This document shows positions 1 through 8,063 of a DNA stretch of 64,000 bases, one piece after another. The stretch comes from Nocardioides sp. BGMRC 2183. GTDB lineage: Bacteria; Actinomycetota; Actinomycetes; Propionibacteriales; Nocardioidaceae. The position numbers and the translations under genes were made by a program. Under the pieces are notes generated by a model. The model made no database searches. It saw only the letters and a list, made by a program, of their open reading frames with translations, and had not been told where the DNA came from. Positions within the stretch are counted from its first letter, which is position 1, and each line of letters opens with the position of its first letter. The stretch lies in assembly GCA_008123405.1 (NCBI GenBank), contig VSSA01000012.1, positions 62,001-126,000 on the forward strand, written 5' to 3'.

Positions 1-2
1 AG

Positions 3-728
3 CCGGCGCGGGGCGGACCGGGTGCGCAGCCCTACCGGCCGGCCAGCATCGCGGTCACCTCCGAGGCGGCTGCCTGGCATCGGATCGCTGCGGAGCACGG
101 CGGCTCGGCCAACACCTTGCTGATCGCCCTCGTCGTCGAGGTGCTCACCACCGCGCGGCGAGTGCCGCCCGGTGCCTCGCTCAAGGTGGCGCTGCCGGTG
201 GACACCCGCGGCGCCGACGACCTGCGCAGCAACGCCACCACCGGGGTCTCGATCGTGGTCGACACCGACAACGTCGACGGCGTCGGCCGGGTCCAGGACC
301 TTGCGCGGATCCGAGCCCGCTCCAAGGAGGCGTTCGCCGGGCTCGCCGCCGGTACCCGGGTCGACCCTCTCGAACCGCTCAAGCCGCTCGTCCAGCTCCT
401 CCCCGACCCTCTGGTACGACGCCTGGCTGGCGGCTCCGCCGTACCGCTGTGCCTGTGCTCGAACCTCGGTCGGCTCCCGGCCGCCTTCCAGGCCCCGCTC
501 GGCGTCCCGGCGAGCGCGGTCCTGATGCGGTCGGTGACCCAGAACGTGACGCCGGACCTGATGCGCAGCCGGCGCGGGGGGATCACCGCGTGGTGGAACG
601 AACACGGTCCCGACGTCACCCTCGGACTGCTCGGGATGGACCCGGACCACTGGCCCGACGCGGCGACGCTGCGCCAGGACGTGGCGACGGTGTATCGGCG
701 GTGGGGTCTGGAGCCGCGGTTCTGGTGA
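3..728 (+). CDS. Acyltransferase of the condensation-domain superfamily (3' part)
   Basis: The frame is open at the left edge and runs without interruption to a TGA at 726-728, giving about 241 C-terminal residues. The fold-level look is that of CoA-dependent acyltransferases of the condensation/WS-DGAT/PapA group: a stretch resembling the second half of such proteins, with the segment ALPVDTRGADDLRSNATTG and a later SNLGRLPAAF segment similar to the conserved region after the strand crossover. The HHxxxDG active-site motif would lie upstream of the window. It ends 55 bases before a flavoprotein gene on the same strand. The exact substrate cannot be told. It could also be an alcohol O-acetyltransferase-like protein. 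Confidence 0.5.
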   Translation, partial: PARGGPGAQPYRPASIAVTSEAAAWHRIAAEHGGSANTLLIALVVEVLTTARRVPPGASLKVALPVDTRGADDLRSNATTGVSIVVDTDNVDGVGRVQDLARIRARSKEAFAGLAAGTRVDPLEPLKPLVQLLPDPLVRRLAGGSAVPLCLCSNLGRLPAAFQAPLGVPASAVLMRSVTQNVTPDLMRSRRGGITAWWNEHGPDVTLGLLGMDPDHWPDAATLRQDVATVYRRWGLEPRFW

Positions 729-783
729 GTCAGGGTCACGGACTCCGCGCTGGTGGTCGGGGCGCGGCTGAGAGGATGGGGTC

Positions 784-2049
784 ATGAGCACCGCCGCCCT
801 GCCGAGCCGCACCGACGTCCTGGTGGTCGGAGCCGGCCCCGCCGGCTCCGGCGCTGCTGCGTGGGCGGCGCGTCACGGTCGCGACGTGGTGCTCGCCGAC
901 GCTGCGGTCTTCCCCCGCGACAAGACCTGTGGCGACGGGCTGACCCCGCGCGCGATCGGTGAGCTGGAGCGCCTCGGGCTGCGCGACTGGGTGCGCTCGC
1001 ACACCGTCAACCAGGGCCTGCGCGCACACGGATTCGGGCAGACCCTGCATCTGCCGTGGCCGGGCGGCACGCTGCCCGACTGGGGCAGCGCGATCGCGCG
1101 CACCGAGCTCGACGATCACCTGCGCACCACCGCGATCAAGGCCGGCGCCGTCGCGGTCGACGACGCTCGCGCGGTGGACGTGCGGATGGAGGGTGGCCGG
1201 GTGGCCGCCGTGGTGCTGGAGATCGGCGGACGCGGTGGGGAGCGGGTGGAGATCGGCTGTGAACGGCTGGTCGTCGCGGACGGCGTACGGTCTCCGCTGG
1301 GGAAGGTGCTCGGACGGGAGTGGCACCGGGACACCGTCTACGGTGTGGCCGGGCGCTGCTATGTCTCCTCCACGATGGCCGACGACCCGTGGATCAGCTC
1401 CCACCTGGAGCTCCGCGGACCCGCCGACGAGGTGCTGTCCGGCTACGGCTGGCTCTTCCCCCTCGGCCCGGCGGTCGGTGAGATGAACCTCGGCGTCGGC
1501 ACCCTGGCCACCGCGAAGCGGCCGGCAGACGTGGCGATCAAGCCGCTGATGGCGCTCTACGCCGACCAGCACCGCGAGGCCTTCGGTCTCGGCGAGGAGC
1601 TGAGGATGCCCACCTCCGCGCTGCTGCCGATGGGCGGCGCGGTGTCGAACGTGGCCGGTCCGAACTGGGCGCTGATCGGGGACGCCGCCGCGTGCGTGAA
1701 CCCGCTCAACGGAGAGGGCATCGACTACGGGCTGGAGACCGGTCGGCTGCTCGCCGAGCTGCTCGACGAGACCCCCGACGCCGACTGGTCGGTGGTGTGG
1801 CCGGCGCTGCTGCGCGACCACTACGGGGAGGCGTTCTCGATCGCCCGGCGGTTGGCCGGGCTGGTCACCGTCCCGCGGGTGCTGCCCGCCCTCGGCCCGG
1901 TCGGCATGCGCTCGGACCTTCTGATGACCCTGGCCCTGCGCTGGATGGGCAACCTGGTGACCGACGAGGACCGCGACCGGTCTGCCCGGATCTGGCGCTG
2001 GGCGGGTCGGCGTTCGATCGCCCGGGACTCCCGCCCGCCGTTCTCCTGA
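784..2049 (+). CDS. Geranylgeranyl reductase family FAD-dependent oxidoreductase (MenJ-like)
   Basis: A 421-residue flavoprotein starting at ATG 784. The N-terminal dinucleotide-binding motif GAGPAGSGAAAWAA lies near residue 16, followed by DKTCGDGLTPRA, which is the typical second block of the geranylgeranyl reductase/chlP family. YGWLFPLG near residue 221 is the family substrate-site motif, and GDAAACVNPLNGEGIDYGL near residue 300 is the second FAD contact. Members reduce isoprenoid double bonds. In mycobacteria MenJ partially saturates the menaquinone side chain, which is the most likely role here. The gene is followed by a repeat-filled gap of about 220 bases. Substrate is inference; family assignment is firm. 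Confidence 0.8.
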   Translation: MSTAALPSRTDVLVVGAGPAGSGAAAWAARHGRDVVLADAAVFPRDKTCGDGLTPRAIGELERLGLRDWVRSHTVNQGLRAHGFGQTLHLPWPGGTLPDWGSAIARTELDDHLRTTAIKAGAVAVDDARAVDVRMEGGRVAAVVLEIGGRGGERVEIGCERLVVADGVRSPLGKVLGREWHRDTVYGVAGRCYVSSTMADDPWISSHLELRGPADEVLSGYGWLFPLGPAVGEMNLGVGTLATAKRPADVAIKPLMALYADQHREAFGLGEELRMPTSALLPMGGAVSNVAGPNWALIGDAAACVNPLNGEGIDYGLETGRLLAELLDETPDADWSVVWPALLRDHYGEAFSIARRLAGLVTVPRVLPALGPVGMRSDLLMTLALRWMGNLVTDEDRDRSARIWRWAGRRSIARDSRPPFS

Positions 2050-2052
2050 GGG

Positions 2053-2207
2053 TTGAGTTGGGGTTTCGGGCCCGTTGACTTGTGCTCTTGCCCCCGTGAG
2101 TTGGGGCTTCGGGCCCTGCGGTCGTCGGGGTGCATGGCCTGCCGTTCGAAACCCCAAGTCGAGGGGCCCGAAACCCCAAGTCGAGGGGCCCGAAACCCCA
2201 AGTCGAC
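2053..2207. repeat. 22-bp-period GGGCCC repeats in inverted arrangement
   Basis: The gap after the flavoprotein gene is filled by repeats. On the left (2053-2116) are degenerate units reading TTGAGTTGGGG then TTCGGGCCC. On the right are two exact units and one partial unit of 22 bp (2147-2168, 2169-2190, 2191-2207) in the opposite orientation, reading CGAAACCCCAAGTCGA then GGGGCC. The two halves can fold back on each other around a centre near 2130. The same 22-bp periodic family is seen at 5713, 32739 and 61894. No gene is seen in this stretch. Confidence 0.85.
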
Positions 2208-2272
2208 CCGGTGGGGGTGGGTGAGTCGGGGTCCGTAGGGTGGCAGGAGGACGAGACGGAGGAGGGGGAGTG

Positions 2273-3145
2273 GTGGCCCAGCAGGTGCAGCGGGTGGCGG
2301 CGTACGCGGTGGTTGTGCGCGGCGAGATGATCCTGCTCGCCCGGCTCTCCCGACGGGTGACCCGCAACGAGCTCTGGTCGCTGCCGGGTGGCGGCGTCGA
2401 GCACGGGGAGGACCCGAAGGTCGCCGTGGTCCGCGAGGTCGCCGAGGAGACCGGGCTGCGGGTCACGGTGGGCGACACCGCGCGGATCTTCTCCCTGCAC
2501 CTCTCCGACGCGTGGCGGCGCGGTCGCCGGGTCGACGCTCACTCGATTCGGATCGTCTACGAGGGCTGGGTGCCCGCCGACGCCCCGGAGCCGCGGGTCG
2601 TCGAGGTCGACGGGTCCACTGCCGAGGCCGCGTGGAAGCCGCTCGCCGACGTGCTGGACGGCACCATCCCGACCGCCGCGCTGGTCACCGAGGCGCTCGA
2701 GGCCTACGGCATCCGTCGCCGGCAGCGCACCGCGGCCTACGCCTGTGTGGTGCGCGACGACCACGTGCTGCTCACCCGCACCTCCGCGCTCGCCCCCGAC
2801 CCGGGCACCTGGCACCTGCCCGGCGGCGGGATCGACCACGGCGAGACGCCGACCGACACCGTGGTGCGCGAGCTGGCCGAGGAGTGCGGGCTAGAGGGCA
2901 CTGTCGGTGACCTGCTGACCGTGGTCGACCACCACTTCGTCGGCACCGCGCCCAACGGCCGCGAGGAGGACTTCCACGCGATCGGCATCGTCTACCGCGC
3001 CACCGTCGGACCGGGGGAGCCACGGGTGGTCGAGACCGACGGCACGACCGACCTGGCCGCCTGGATTCCGATCGCCGACGTGACCTCTGGATCGATCAAG
3101 GTCTACGGACTGGTACACGCGGCACTGGCCGCGATGCGCCTTTAA
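2273..3145 (+). CDS. Tandem NUDIX hydrolase, two intact NUDIX boxes
   Basis: About 290 residues made of two consecutive NUDIX domains. Both carry complete NUDIX boxes: GGGVEHGEDPKVAVVREVAE continuing into ETGL (domain 1), and GGGIDHGETPTDTVVRELAE continuing into ECGL (domain 2). The start is set at GTG 2273, 7 bases after GGAGG at 2261-2265; GTG 2270 and an upstream in-frame GTG at 2240 are alternatives. NUDIX enzymes hydrolyse nucleoside diphosphates linked to another group. Because both boxes keep the REXXEE core, both halves may be catalytic. The stop is one base before the next gene's GTG, so it probably leads the downstream operon. Confidence 0.85.
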   Translation: MAQQVQRVAAYAVVVRGEMILLARLSRRVTRNELWSLPGGGVEHGEDPKVAVVREVAEETGLRVTVGDTARIFSLHLSDAWRRGRRVDAHSIRIVYEGWVPADAPEPRVVEVDGSTAEAAWKPLADVLDGTIPTAALVTEALEAYGIRRRQRTAAYACVVRDDHVLLTRTSALAPDPGTWHLPGGGIDHGETPTDTVVRELAEECGLEGTVGDLLTVVDHHFVGTAPNGREEDFHAIGIVYRATVGPGEPRVVETDGTTDLAAWIPIADVTSGSIKVYGLVHAALAAMRL

Positions 3146-3146
3146 C

Positions 3147-4478
3147 GTGACCGGCGTGAGCCACCACCACACCGCCGCCAGCCAGCACGAGACCGTCTTC
3201 ACCTACGCCGCGCCAGCGCTGAAGTTCGGTCGTGGCGCCGCCACCGAGATCGGGTACGACGTCCGCGGGTGGGGCGCCCGGCGCGTCCTCCTGGTGACCG
3301 ACCCTGGCGTCGCCGCCGTGGGACATGCGGCGCGTGTGGCCGACGGGTTGGCGTCGTACGAGCTCGCGGTGACGGTCTTCGACCGTGCCCGCGTGGAGCC
3401 GACCGATCAGAGCCTGATCGAGGCCGTGGAGTTCGCCCGTTCCGAGGGCCCGTTCGACGCGGTGGTCGCGGTGGGCGGCGGGTCCGCGATCGACACCGCG
3501 AAGGCGGTCGCCCTGCTGGTCACCAACCCGGGCGAGCTGATGGACTACGTCAACGCGCCGGTGGGCAAGGCCCGTGCCCCCGAGCAGCCGGTGCTGCCGC
3601 TGGTCGCGGTGCCGACCACCACCGGCACGGGCAGCGAGTCGACCACGATCTGTGTGATGGACGTGTTGGCGTTGAAGGTGAAGACCGGGATCAGCCACGC
3701 CGCGTTGCGCCCCCGGCTGGCGGTCGTCGACCCGTCGCTCTCGGCCACCCAGCCGGGTGGGGTGACCGCGGCCGCCGGGATGGACATCCTGTGCCACGCG
3801 TTGGAGAGCTACACCGCGCGCTGGTACGCCGACTACCCCGCCAAGCGCCCCGAACAGCGAGTCCCCTACTGCGGCTCGAACCCGATCGCCGACCTCTGGT
3901 CCGAGCGCGCCCTCGGGCTGCTCGCCGGCGCGTTCCGCGACGCGGTCCGCGGCGAGGACCCGGCTGCGGCGGAGCAGATGGCGCTGGCCGCCACCTTCGC
4001 CGGCCTCGGCTTCGGCAACGCCGGGGTGCACATTCCGCACGCGTGCGCCTACCCGATCGCGGGGCGGGTGCGCGGTTTCCGGCCGGGTGGCTACCCCGAC
4101 CACGAGCACGGGGAGACGCTCGCCGTGGCCGACGGGGCTGAGCCGATCGTGCCGCACGGCATGGCCGTCGCGTTGACGGCGCCGGCCGCGTTCCGGTTCA
4201 CCTTCGACGCCGCCCCGCAGCGGCACCTGGCCGCCGCCCGACTGCTCGACCCCTCCGCGAGTGGCGATGACGCCGACGTACTGCCGGGCGTGCTCACCGA
4301 TCTGATGGGTGACATCGGCATTCCCAACGGACTGGGCGCCATCGGCTACGGCGAGTCCGACGTGGACGACCTGGTCGCCGGTGCGCTGCAGCAGCAGCGG
4401 CTGCTGGCGACCGCGCCGAAGGAGGTCACCGCCGACGACGTGGCCGGCATCATCGCGGCCTCGATGGAGCACCGGTGA
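3147..4478 (+). CDS. Hydroxyacid-oxoacid transhydrogenase (iron-containing alcohol dehydrogenase family)
   Basis: A 443-residue group III alcohol dehydrogenase. AVGGGSAIDTAKAVAL (near residue 110) is the cofactor motif, VPTTTGTGSESTTICVMD follows, and AGMDILCHALESYTARWY and GVHIPHACAYPIAGRVRGF carry the metal-binding histidines. The C-terminal half, with VPHGMAVALTAPAAFRFTF, closely follows the ADHFE1/HOT subfamily rather than simple alcohol dehydrogenases. HOT moves hydride from 4-hydroxybutyrate to 2-oxoglutarate, giving succinate semialdehyde and D-2-hydroxyglutarate. The downstream FAD/Fe-S oxidase could re-oxidise D-2-hydroxyglutarate, which supports the call. GTG 3147 is used; GTG 3156 is an alternative. 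It overlaps the next gene by 4 bases. Confidence 0.82.
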   Translation: MTGVSHHHTAASQHETVFTYAAPALKFGRGAATEIGYDVRGWGARRVLLVTDPGVAAVGHAARVADGLASYELAVTVFDRARVEPTDQSLIEAVEFARSEGPFDAVVAVGGGSAIDTAKAVALLVTNPGELMDYVNAPVGKARAPEQPVLPLVAVPTTTGTGSESTTICVMDVLALKVKTGISHAALRPRLAVVDPSLSATQPGGVTAAAGMDILCHALESYTARWYADYPAKRPEQRVPYCGSNPIADLWSERALGLLAGAFRDAVRGEDPAAAEQMALAATFAGLGFGNAGVHIPHACAYPIAGRVRGFRPGGYPDHEHGETLAVADGAEPIVPHGMAVALTAPAAFRFTFDAAPQRHLAAARLLDPSASGDDADVLPGVLTDLMGDIGIPNGLGAIGYGESDVDDLVAGALQQQRLLATAPKEVTADDVAGIIAASMEHR

Positions 4479-5008
4479 CACCACCCGCCGAGCCGGCCGA
4501 GCCCGCCGATCCCGGTACGCCGCGTCCGGCGCTGGTCGCGTTCGCCGGCAGTGCCGTGGTCTACGCCGCCGCGTGGCTGGTGGCCTACCTCGAGCTCCCC
4601 GACCGGGTGCCGCTGCACTTCGGGGTGGGCGGCGGAGTGGACCGGTGGGGCGAGCGCGAGGACGCCCTGATCACCTTCGCGGTGCTGGGGATCGCGATGA
4701 CCGCCCTCTTCGCCGGCGTCGCCTACGCCCGGATCCCGACGTCGATGCTGAACGTGCCACACAAGAGCTGGTGGACCGCGACGCCGGAGCGGGAGCAGCG
4801 GATGCGCATGATGATGAGGGAGGACGGCCTACGGCTGGGTGCCGTGACCCTGCTCTTCCTGGCCGTCGCGCTGCTTCTCACCGTCCGGGCCTCCGCGCTG
4901 GCCGAGCCGCATCTGGACGCGTGGTTCGCGGTGGCGCTCGGGCTCTACTGCGTGGTCATGATCGGTTACACCGTGTACGCCTACCGAGCGCGGTACCGAC
5001 GTGACTGA
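4475..5008 (+). CDS. DUF1648-type membrane protein
   Basis: A 177-residue protein with a proline-rich N-terminus and hydrophobic segments at roughly residues 22-40, 66-90, 121-140 and 148-168. The signature LPDRVPLHFGVGGGVDRWG between the first and second segments is the DUF1648 motif. The GTG start overlaps the stop of the transhydrogenase by 4 bases, and its own stop overlaps the next start by 8, so the three are translationally coupled. The function of this family is unknown. Its placement inside a two-enzyme hydroxyacid block may be incidental or point to a membrane role for that pathway. Confidence 0.75.
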   Translation: MTPPAEPAEPADPGTPRPALVAFAGSAVVYAAAWLVAYLELPDRVPLHFGVGGGVDRWGEREDALITFAVLGIAMTALFAGVAYARIPTSMLNVPHKSWWTATPEREQRMRMMMREDGLRLGAVTLLFLAVALLLTVRASALAEPHLDAWFAVALGLYCVVMIGYTVYAYRARYRRD

Positions 5009-7955
5009 GCGCCCCGAGGCTGACCCGGTCGACTCCGCCGAACTGGTGGCCGCCCTGCGCCGGCACGGCATCGATGCCGACGACACCCCACTGAGCCGGG
5101 CGCTCTACTCCTCCGACGCCTCGATCTACCGGGTGCTGCCGCAGGTGGTGGCCCGGCCGCGCCACACCGACGATCTGGCGGCGGTGCTCGCCGTCGCTGC
5201 CGAGTCCGGGGTGCCGCTGACCGTGCGCGGCGCCGGTACGTCGATCGCGGGGAACGCGATCGGCACCGGAATCGTCGTCGACACCCGGCGCCTGGACCGG
5301 GTGTTGGAGATCGACCCCGAGGCCCGCATCGCCCGGGTCGAGCCCGGCGTGGTGCATGCGGTGCTGCAGCGGGCGGCCGCACCGCACGGCCTGCGGTACG
5401 GCCCCGACCCTTCCACCCACACGCGGTGCACCCTCGGCGGGATGCTCGGCAACAATGCATGCGGTTCGCGGGCGCTGGGCTACGGCAGGACCGCGGACAC
5501 GATGCGCGAGGCTCGGGTGCTCTGGGGCGATCGGGATGCAGCCCCCGGCGAGGTGGAGGGCCGGTTGCGGGCGCTGGTCGCCGACGAGTTGGCCCACGTG
5601 CGCACCAGGTTCGGCCGGTTCGGCCGGCAGGTCAGTGGCTACAGCCTCGAGCACCTGCTGCCGGAGGCGGCGGGCGGGGTCGCCACGGACGCTGCGGGTG
5701 AACCACGTGGCCGATTCGACGGGCCCGAACGAACGACTCGACGGGCCCGAACGAACAATTCAACCCTCCGAGGAGGGATGGCGCGGTTCCTGGCGGGGAC
5801 CGAGGGGACCCTGGGGCTGGTCACCGAGATGACGGTCGCGCTGGTGCCGGAGACCGAGCGGCACCTGGTCGTGCTCGGCTATCCCTCGATGGCCGACGCC
5901 GCTGACGCCGTACCGGGGTTGTTGGGGGCGGGGGAGGGACGGATGGTCGCCTGCGAGGGGCTGGACGGCCGGCTCGCCGACCTGGTCCGGGCCCGGCGCA
6001 CGCTGCCCGAGCTGCCGCGGGGCCGCGGGTGGCTGCTGGTGGAGCTGGCCGGGGAGGAGGGCGCGGCGCTGCTGCCGGCGGTGGTCGCGGCCAGCGGCGC
6101 CCTCGGCTATCGCGTGGTCACCGACCAGGCCGAAGCGGCGGCACTGTGGCGGATCCGGGAGGACGGGGCCGGGCTCGCCGCGCGCAGCCTGACCCGCCCG
6201 GCGCACGCGGGCTGGGAGGACGCCGCCGTACCACCGGAGTCGCTCGGTGCCTGGCTGCGCGACTTCGAGGAGCTGCTCGCCGCGCACGGCCTGGACACCG
6301 TCCCTTACGGGCACTTCGGCGACGGCTGCGTGCACGCCCGGATCGACTTCGACTTCGCCGACGGCCCCGCCCGGTTCCGCGAGTTCCTGGTGGCCTGCGC
6401 CACCCGACTGGCCGACTACGGCGGCTCGCTCTCGGGCGAGCACGGCGACGGCCGGGCCCGATCCGAGCTCCTCCCGCTCATGTACGACGCCACCTCGCTG
6501 CGACTCTTCGGGCAGGTCAAGGCAGCCTGCGACCCGGCCGGCCTGCTCAACCCCGGGGTGCTGGTCGACCCGGCGCCGTTCGACGCCGACCTGCGCCCGC
6601 TGCGGCGCGAGCGCTCCGACCTGGTGGCCCGTCCGACGCTGCGGCTCGCCGAGGACGGTGGATCGCTGAGTGCTGCCGTCCACCGTTGCACCGGCGTCGG
6701 CAAGTGTGTCGCCGGGCCGGGGGTGCTCGGCGGCGTGATGTGCCCGTCGTTCCAGGCCAGCGCGGCGGAGAAGGACTCCACCCGCGGCCGGGCCAGGGTG
6801 CTGCAGGAGGCGGTGACCGGAGGGTTGCCGGGCGGCCTCGCGGACCCTGCCGTGCACGAGGCACTCGATCTCTGTCTCTCCTGCAAGGGGTGCGCCTCGG
6901 ACTGTCCGACCGGCGTGGACATGGCGACCTACAAGTCCGAGGTGCTGCACCAGACCTACCGGGGGCGCCGCCGCCCGCGCAGCCATTACACACTCGGTCG
7001 GCTGCCGCTGTGGGCTGGGCTGGTGGACCGGCTGGGCGTCTCGGGTCTGGCGAACGCGAGCCTGCAGCTGCGGCCGACGGCCGCGCTGGCGAAGGCGGTT
7101 GCGGGGATCGACCCTCGGCGTTCGGTGCCGCGGTTCGCCGCCACCACTGTGCGGCGGTCGGCGCGCTCGGCCCGCGCCGGCGGTGGTCCGGGGAGGCCGG
7201 ACGTGTGGCTGTGGGCGGACTCCTTCACCGACCACTTCCGCGACGCCCAGGCCCACGCCGCCGTCAGCTACCTCACCGCCGCCGGCCTGCGGGTCGGTGT
7301 GATCGACGAGCGGGCCTGCTGTGCGCTGACCTGGGTCACCACCGGCCAGCTCGACCAGGCACGCAGGATCCTGGACGCCACCATCCGCACGCTGGCGCCG
7401 TACGTCGACTCCGGGGTGCCGGTGATCGGCCTCGAACCGTCCTGCCTGGCGACCCTGCGGGCCGACGCTGCCGAGCTGGTCAGCGAGGCCGAGCGGGACG
7501 GCGCCACACGGGTGGCCGCGGGCACGCTCAGCCTTGCCGAGCTGGTGGACCGGCTCGACCTGCCGCTGCCGGACCTGACCGGGGTGCGGGTGGTGGCGCA
7601 GCCGCACTGCCACCACCATGCGGTGATCGGCTGGGACGCCGACGAGGCGCTGTTGCGTCGGGCCGGCGCGACGGTGACTCGGGTGTCGGGGTGCTGCGGA
7701 CTCGCGGGCAACTTCGGGGTTGAGAAGGGCCATTACGAGACCTCCGTCGCGGTCGCCGAGTCCCACCTGCTGCCGGTGGTGCGCGACGCGCTCGCCACAG
7801 ACGGGCGCACCGTGGTCCTCGCCGACGGCATGTCGTGCGCGATCCAGCTCGATGACCTGGCCGGGGTGGCCTCGGTGCATCTGGCCGAGCTGCTGGCCGG
7901 AGCCGGGTCCGCGAAGGTGGTCGGCGGGGGCGCCCCGGATACGATCGAGGAGTGA
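5001..7955 (+). CDS. FAD-linked oxidase with Fe-S and CCG domains (D-2-hydroxyglutarate dehydrogenase-like)
   Basis: A 984-residue fusion. The N-terminal FAD_binding_4 domain has TVRGAGTSIAGNAIGTG near residue 74, and the FAD-oxidase C-terminal domain has HFGDGCVHARIDFDF and SGEHGDGRARSELLP. Two Fe-S blocks follow: CTGVGKCVAGPG with a later MCPSF (near 563), and CLSCKGCASDCPTG (near 625). Then comes a CCG domain (CCALTW, LEPSCLA, QPHCHHHAV, GCCGLAGNFG, about 770-900). This YdiJ-like architecture oxidises D-2-hydroxy acids and passes electrons to the respiratory chain. Residues about 235-258 are foreign to the family: they are coded by two copies of the 22-bp repeat and split the usual join between SGYSLEHLLPE and MARFLAGTEGTLG, yet the frame stays open. 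Confidence 0.82.
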   Translation: MTERPEADPVDSAELVAALRRHGIDADDTPLSRALYSSDASIYRVLPQVVARPRHTDDLAAVLAVAAESGVPLTVRGAGTSIAGNAIGTGIVVDTRRLDRVLEIDPEARIARVEPGVVHAVLQRAAAPHGLRYGPDPSTHTRCTLGGMLGNNACGSRALGYGRTADTMREARVLWGDRDAAPGEVEGRLRALVADELAHVRTRFGRFGRQVSGYSLEHLLPEAAGGVATDAAGEPRGRFDGPERTTRRARTNNSTLRGGMARFLAGTEGTLGLVTEMTVALVPETERHLVVLGYPSMADAADAVPGLLGAGEGRMVACEGLDGRLADLVRARRTLPELPRGRGWLLVELAGEEGAALLPAVVAASGALGYRVVTDQAEAAALWRIREDGAGLAARSLTRPAHAGWEDAAVPPESLGAWLRDFEELLAAHGLDTVPYGHFGDGCVHARIDFDFADGPARFREFLVACATRLADYGGSLSGEHGDGRARSELLPLMYDATSLRLFGQVKAACDPAGLLNPGVLVDPAPFDADLRPLRRERSDLVARPTLRLAEDGGSLSAAVHRCTGVGKCVAGPGVLGGVMCPSFQASAAEKDSTRGRARVLQEAVTGGLPGGLADPAVHEALDLCLSCKGCASDCPTGVDMATYKSEVLHQTYRGRRRPRSHYTLGRLPLWAGLVDRLGVSGLANASLQLRPTAALAKAVAGIDPRRSVPRFAATTVRRSARSARAGGGPGRPDVWLWADSFTDHFRDAQAHAAVSYLTAAGLRVGVIDERACCALTWVTTGQLDQARRILDATIRTLAPYVDSGVPVIGLEPSCLATLRADAAELVSEAERDGATRVAAGTLSLAELVDRLDLPLPDLTGVRVVAQPHCHHHAVIGWDADEALLRRAGATVTRVSGCCGLAGNFGVEKGHYETSVAVAESHLLPVVRDALATDGRTVVLADGMSCAIQLDDLAGVASVHLAELLAGAGSAKVVGGGAPDTIEE
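5713..5768 (+). repeat. 22-bp GGGCCC repeats inside a coding frame
   Basis: Two full 22-bp units (5713-5734 and 5735-5756) and a partial third lie inside the FAD/Fe-S oxidase gene. Each contains TCGACGGGCCCGAACGAAC. Read on the other strand they begin GGGCCCGTCGA, the same core as the intergenic arrays at 2147, 32739 and 61894. They encode an Arg/Thr/Asn-rich run including RFDGPERTTRRARTNNS. Related oxidases normally have no insertion at this point. Confidence 0.85.
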
Positions 7956-8038
7956 ATCCGCGGCACCGTCGACTCGTCATCCCGATCGCGCTCGCCGCCC
8001 TGCTGATCGTCGTCGTCGTCGCCGCTGTGCTCAAGTGA
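7952..8038 (+). CDS. 28-residue single-span membrane peptide
   Basis: A short frame beginning with GTG 7952, overlapping the oxidase stop (GTGA), and ending at TGA 8036-8038. It encodes MNPRHRRLVIPIALAALLIV followed by VVVAAVLK: a basic N-terminus and one hydrophobic span with a terminal lysine. CGAGGAG just upstream gives a fair ribosome binding site. Small basic single-span proteins like this are common in actinobacteria but are usually missed by gene finders. Function unknown; coding status is inferred from coupling and composition. Confidence 0.5.
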   Translation: MNPRHRRLVIPIALAALLIVVVVAAVLK

Positions 8039-8063
8039 GCGCGGCGGAACCTCGAGGAGACCG

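Noticed and set aside
736-2478. Long minus-strand open frame of 580 codons
   Set aside because: It is antisense to the reductase and NUDIX genes, has no recognisable domain, and low-complexity composition as expected for a GC-rich shadow frame.
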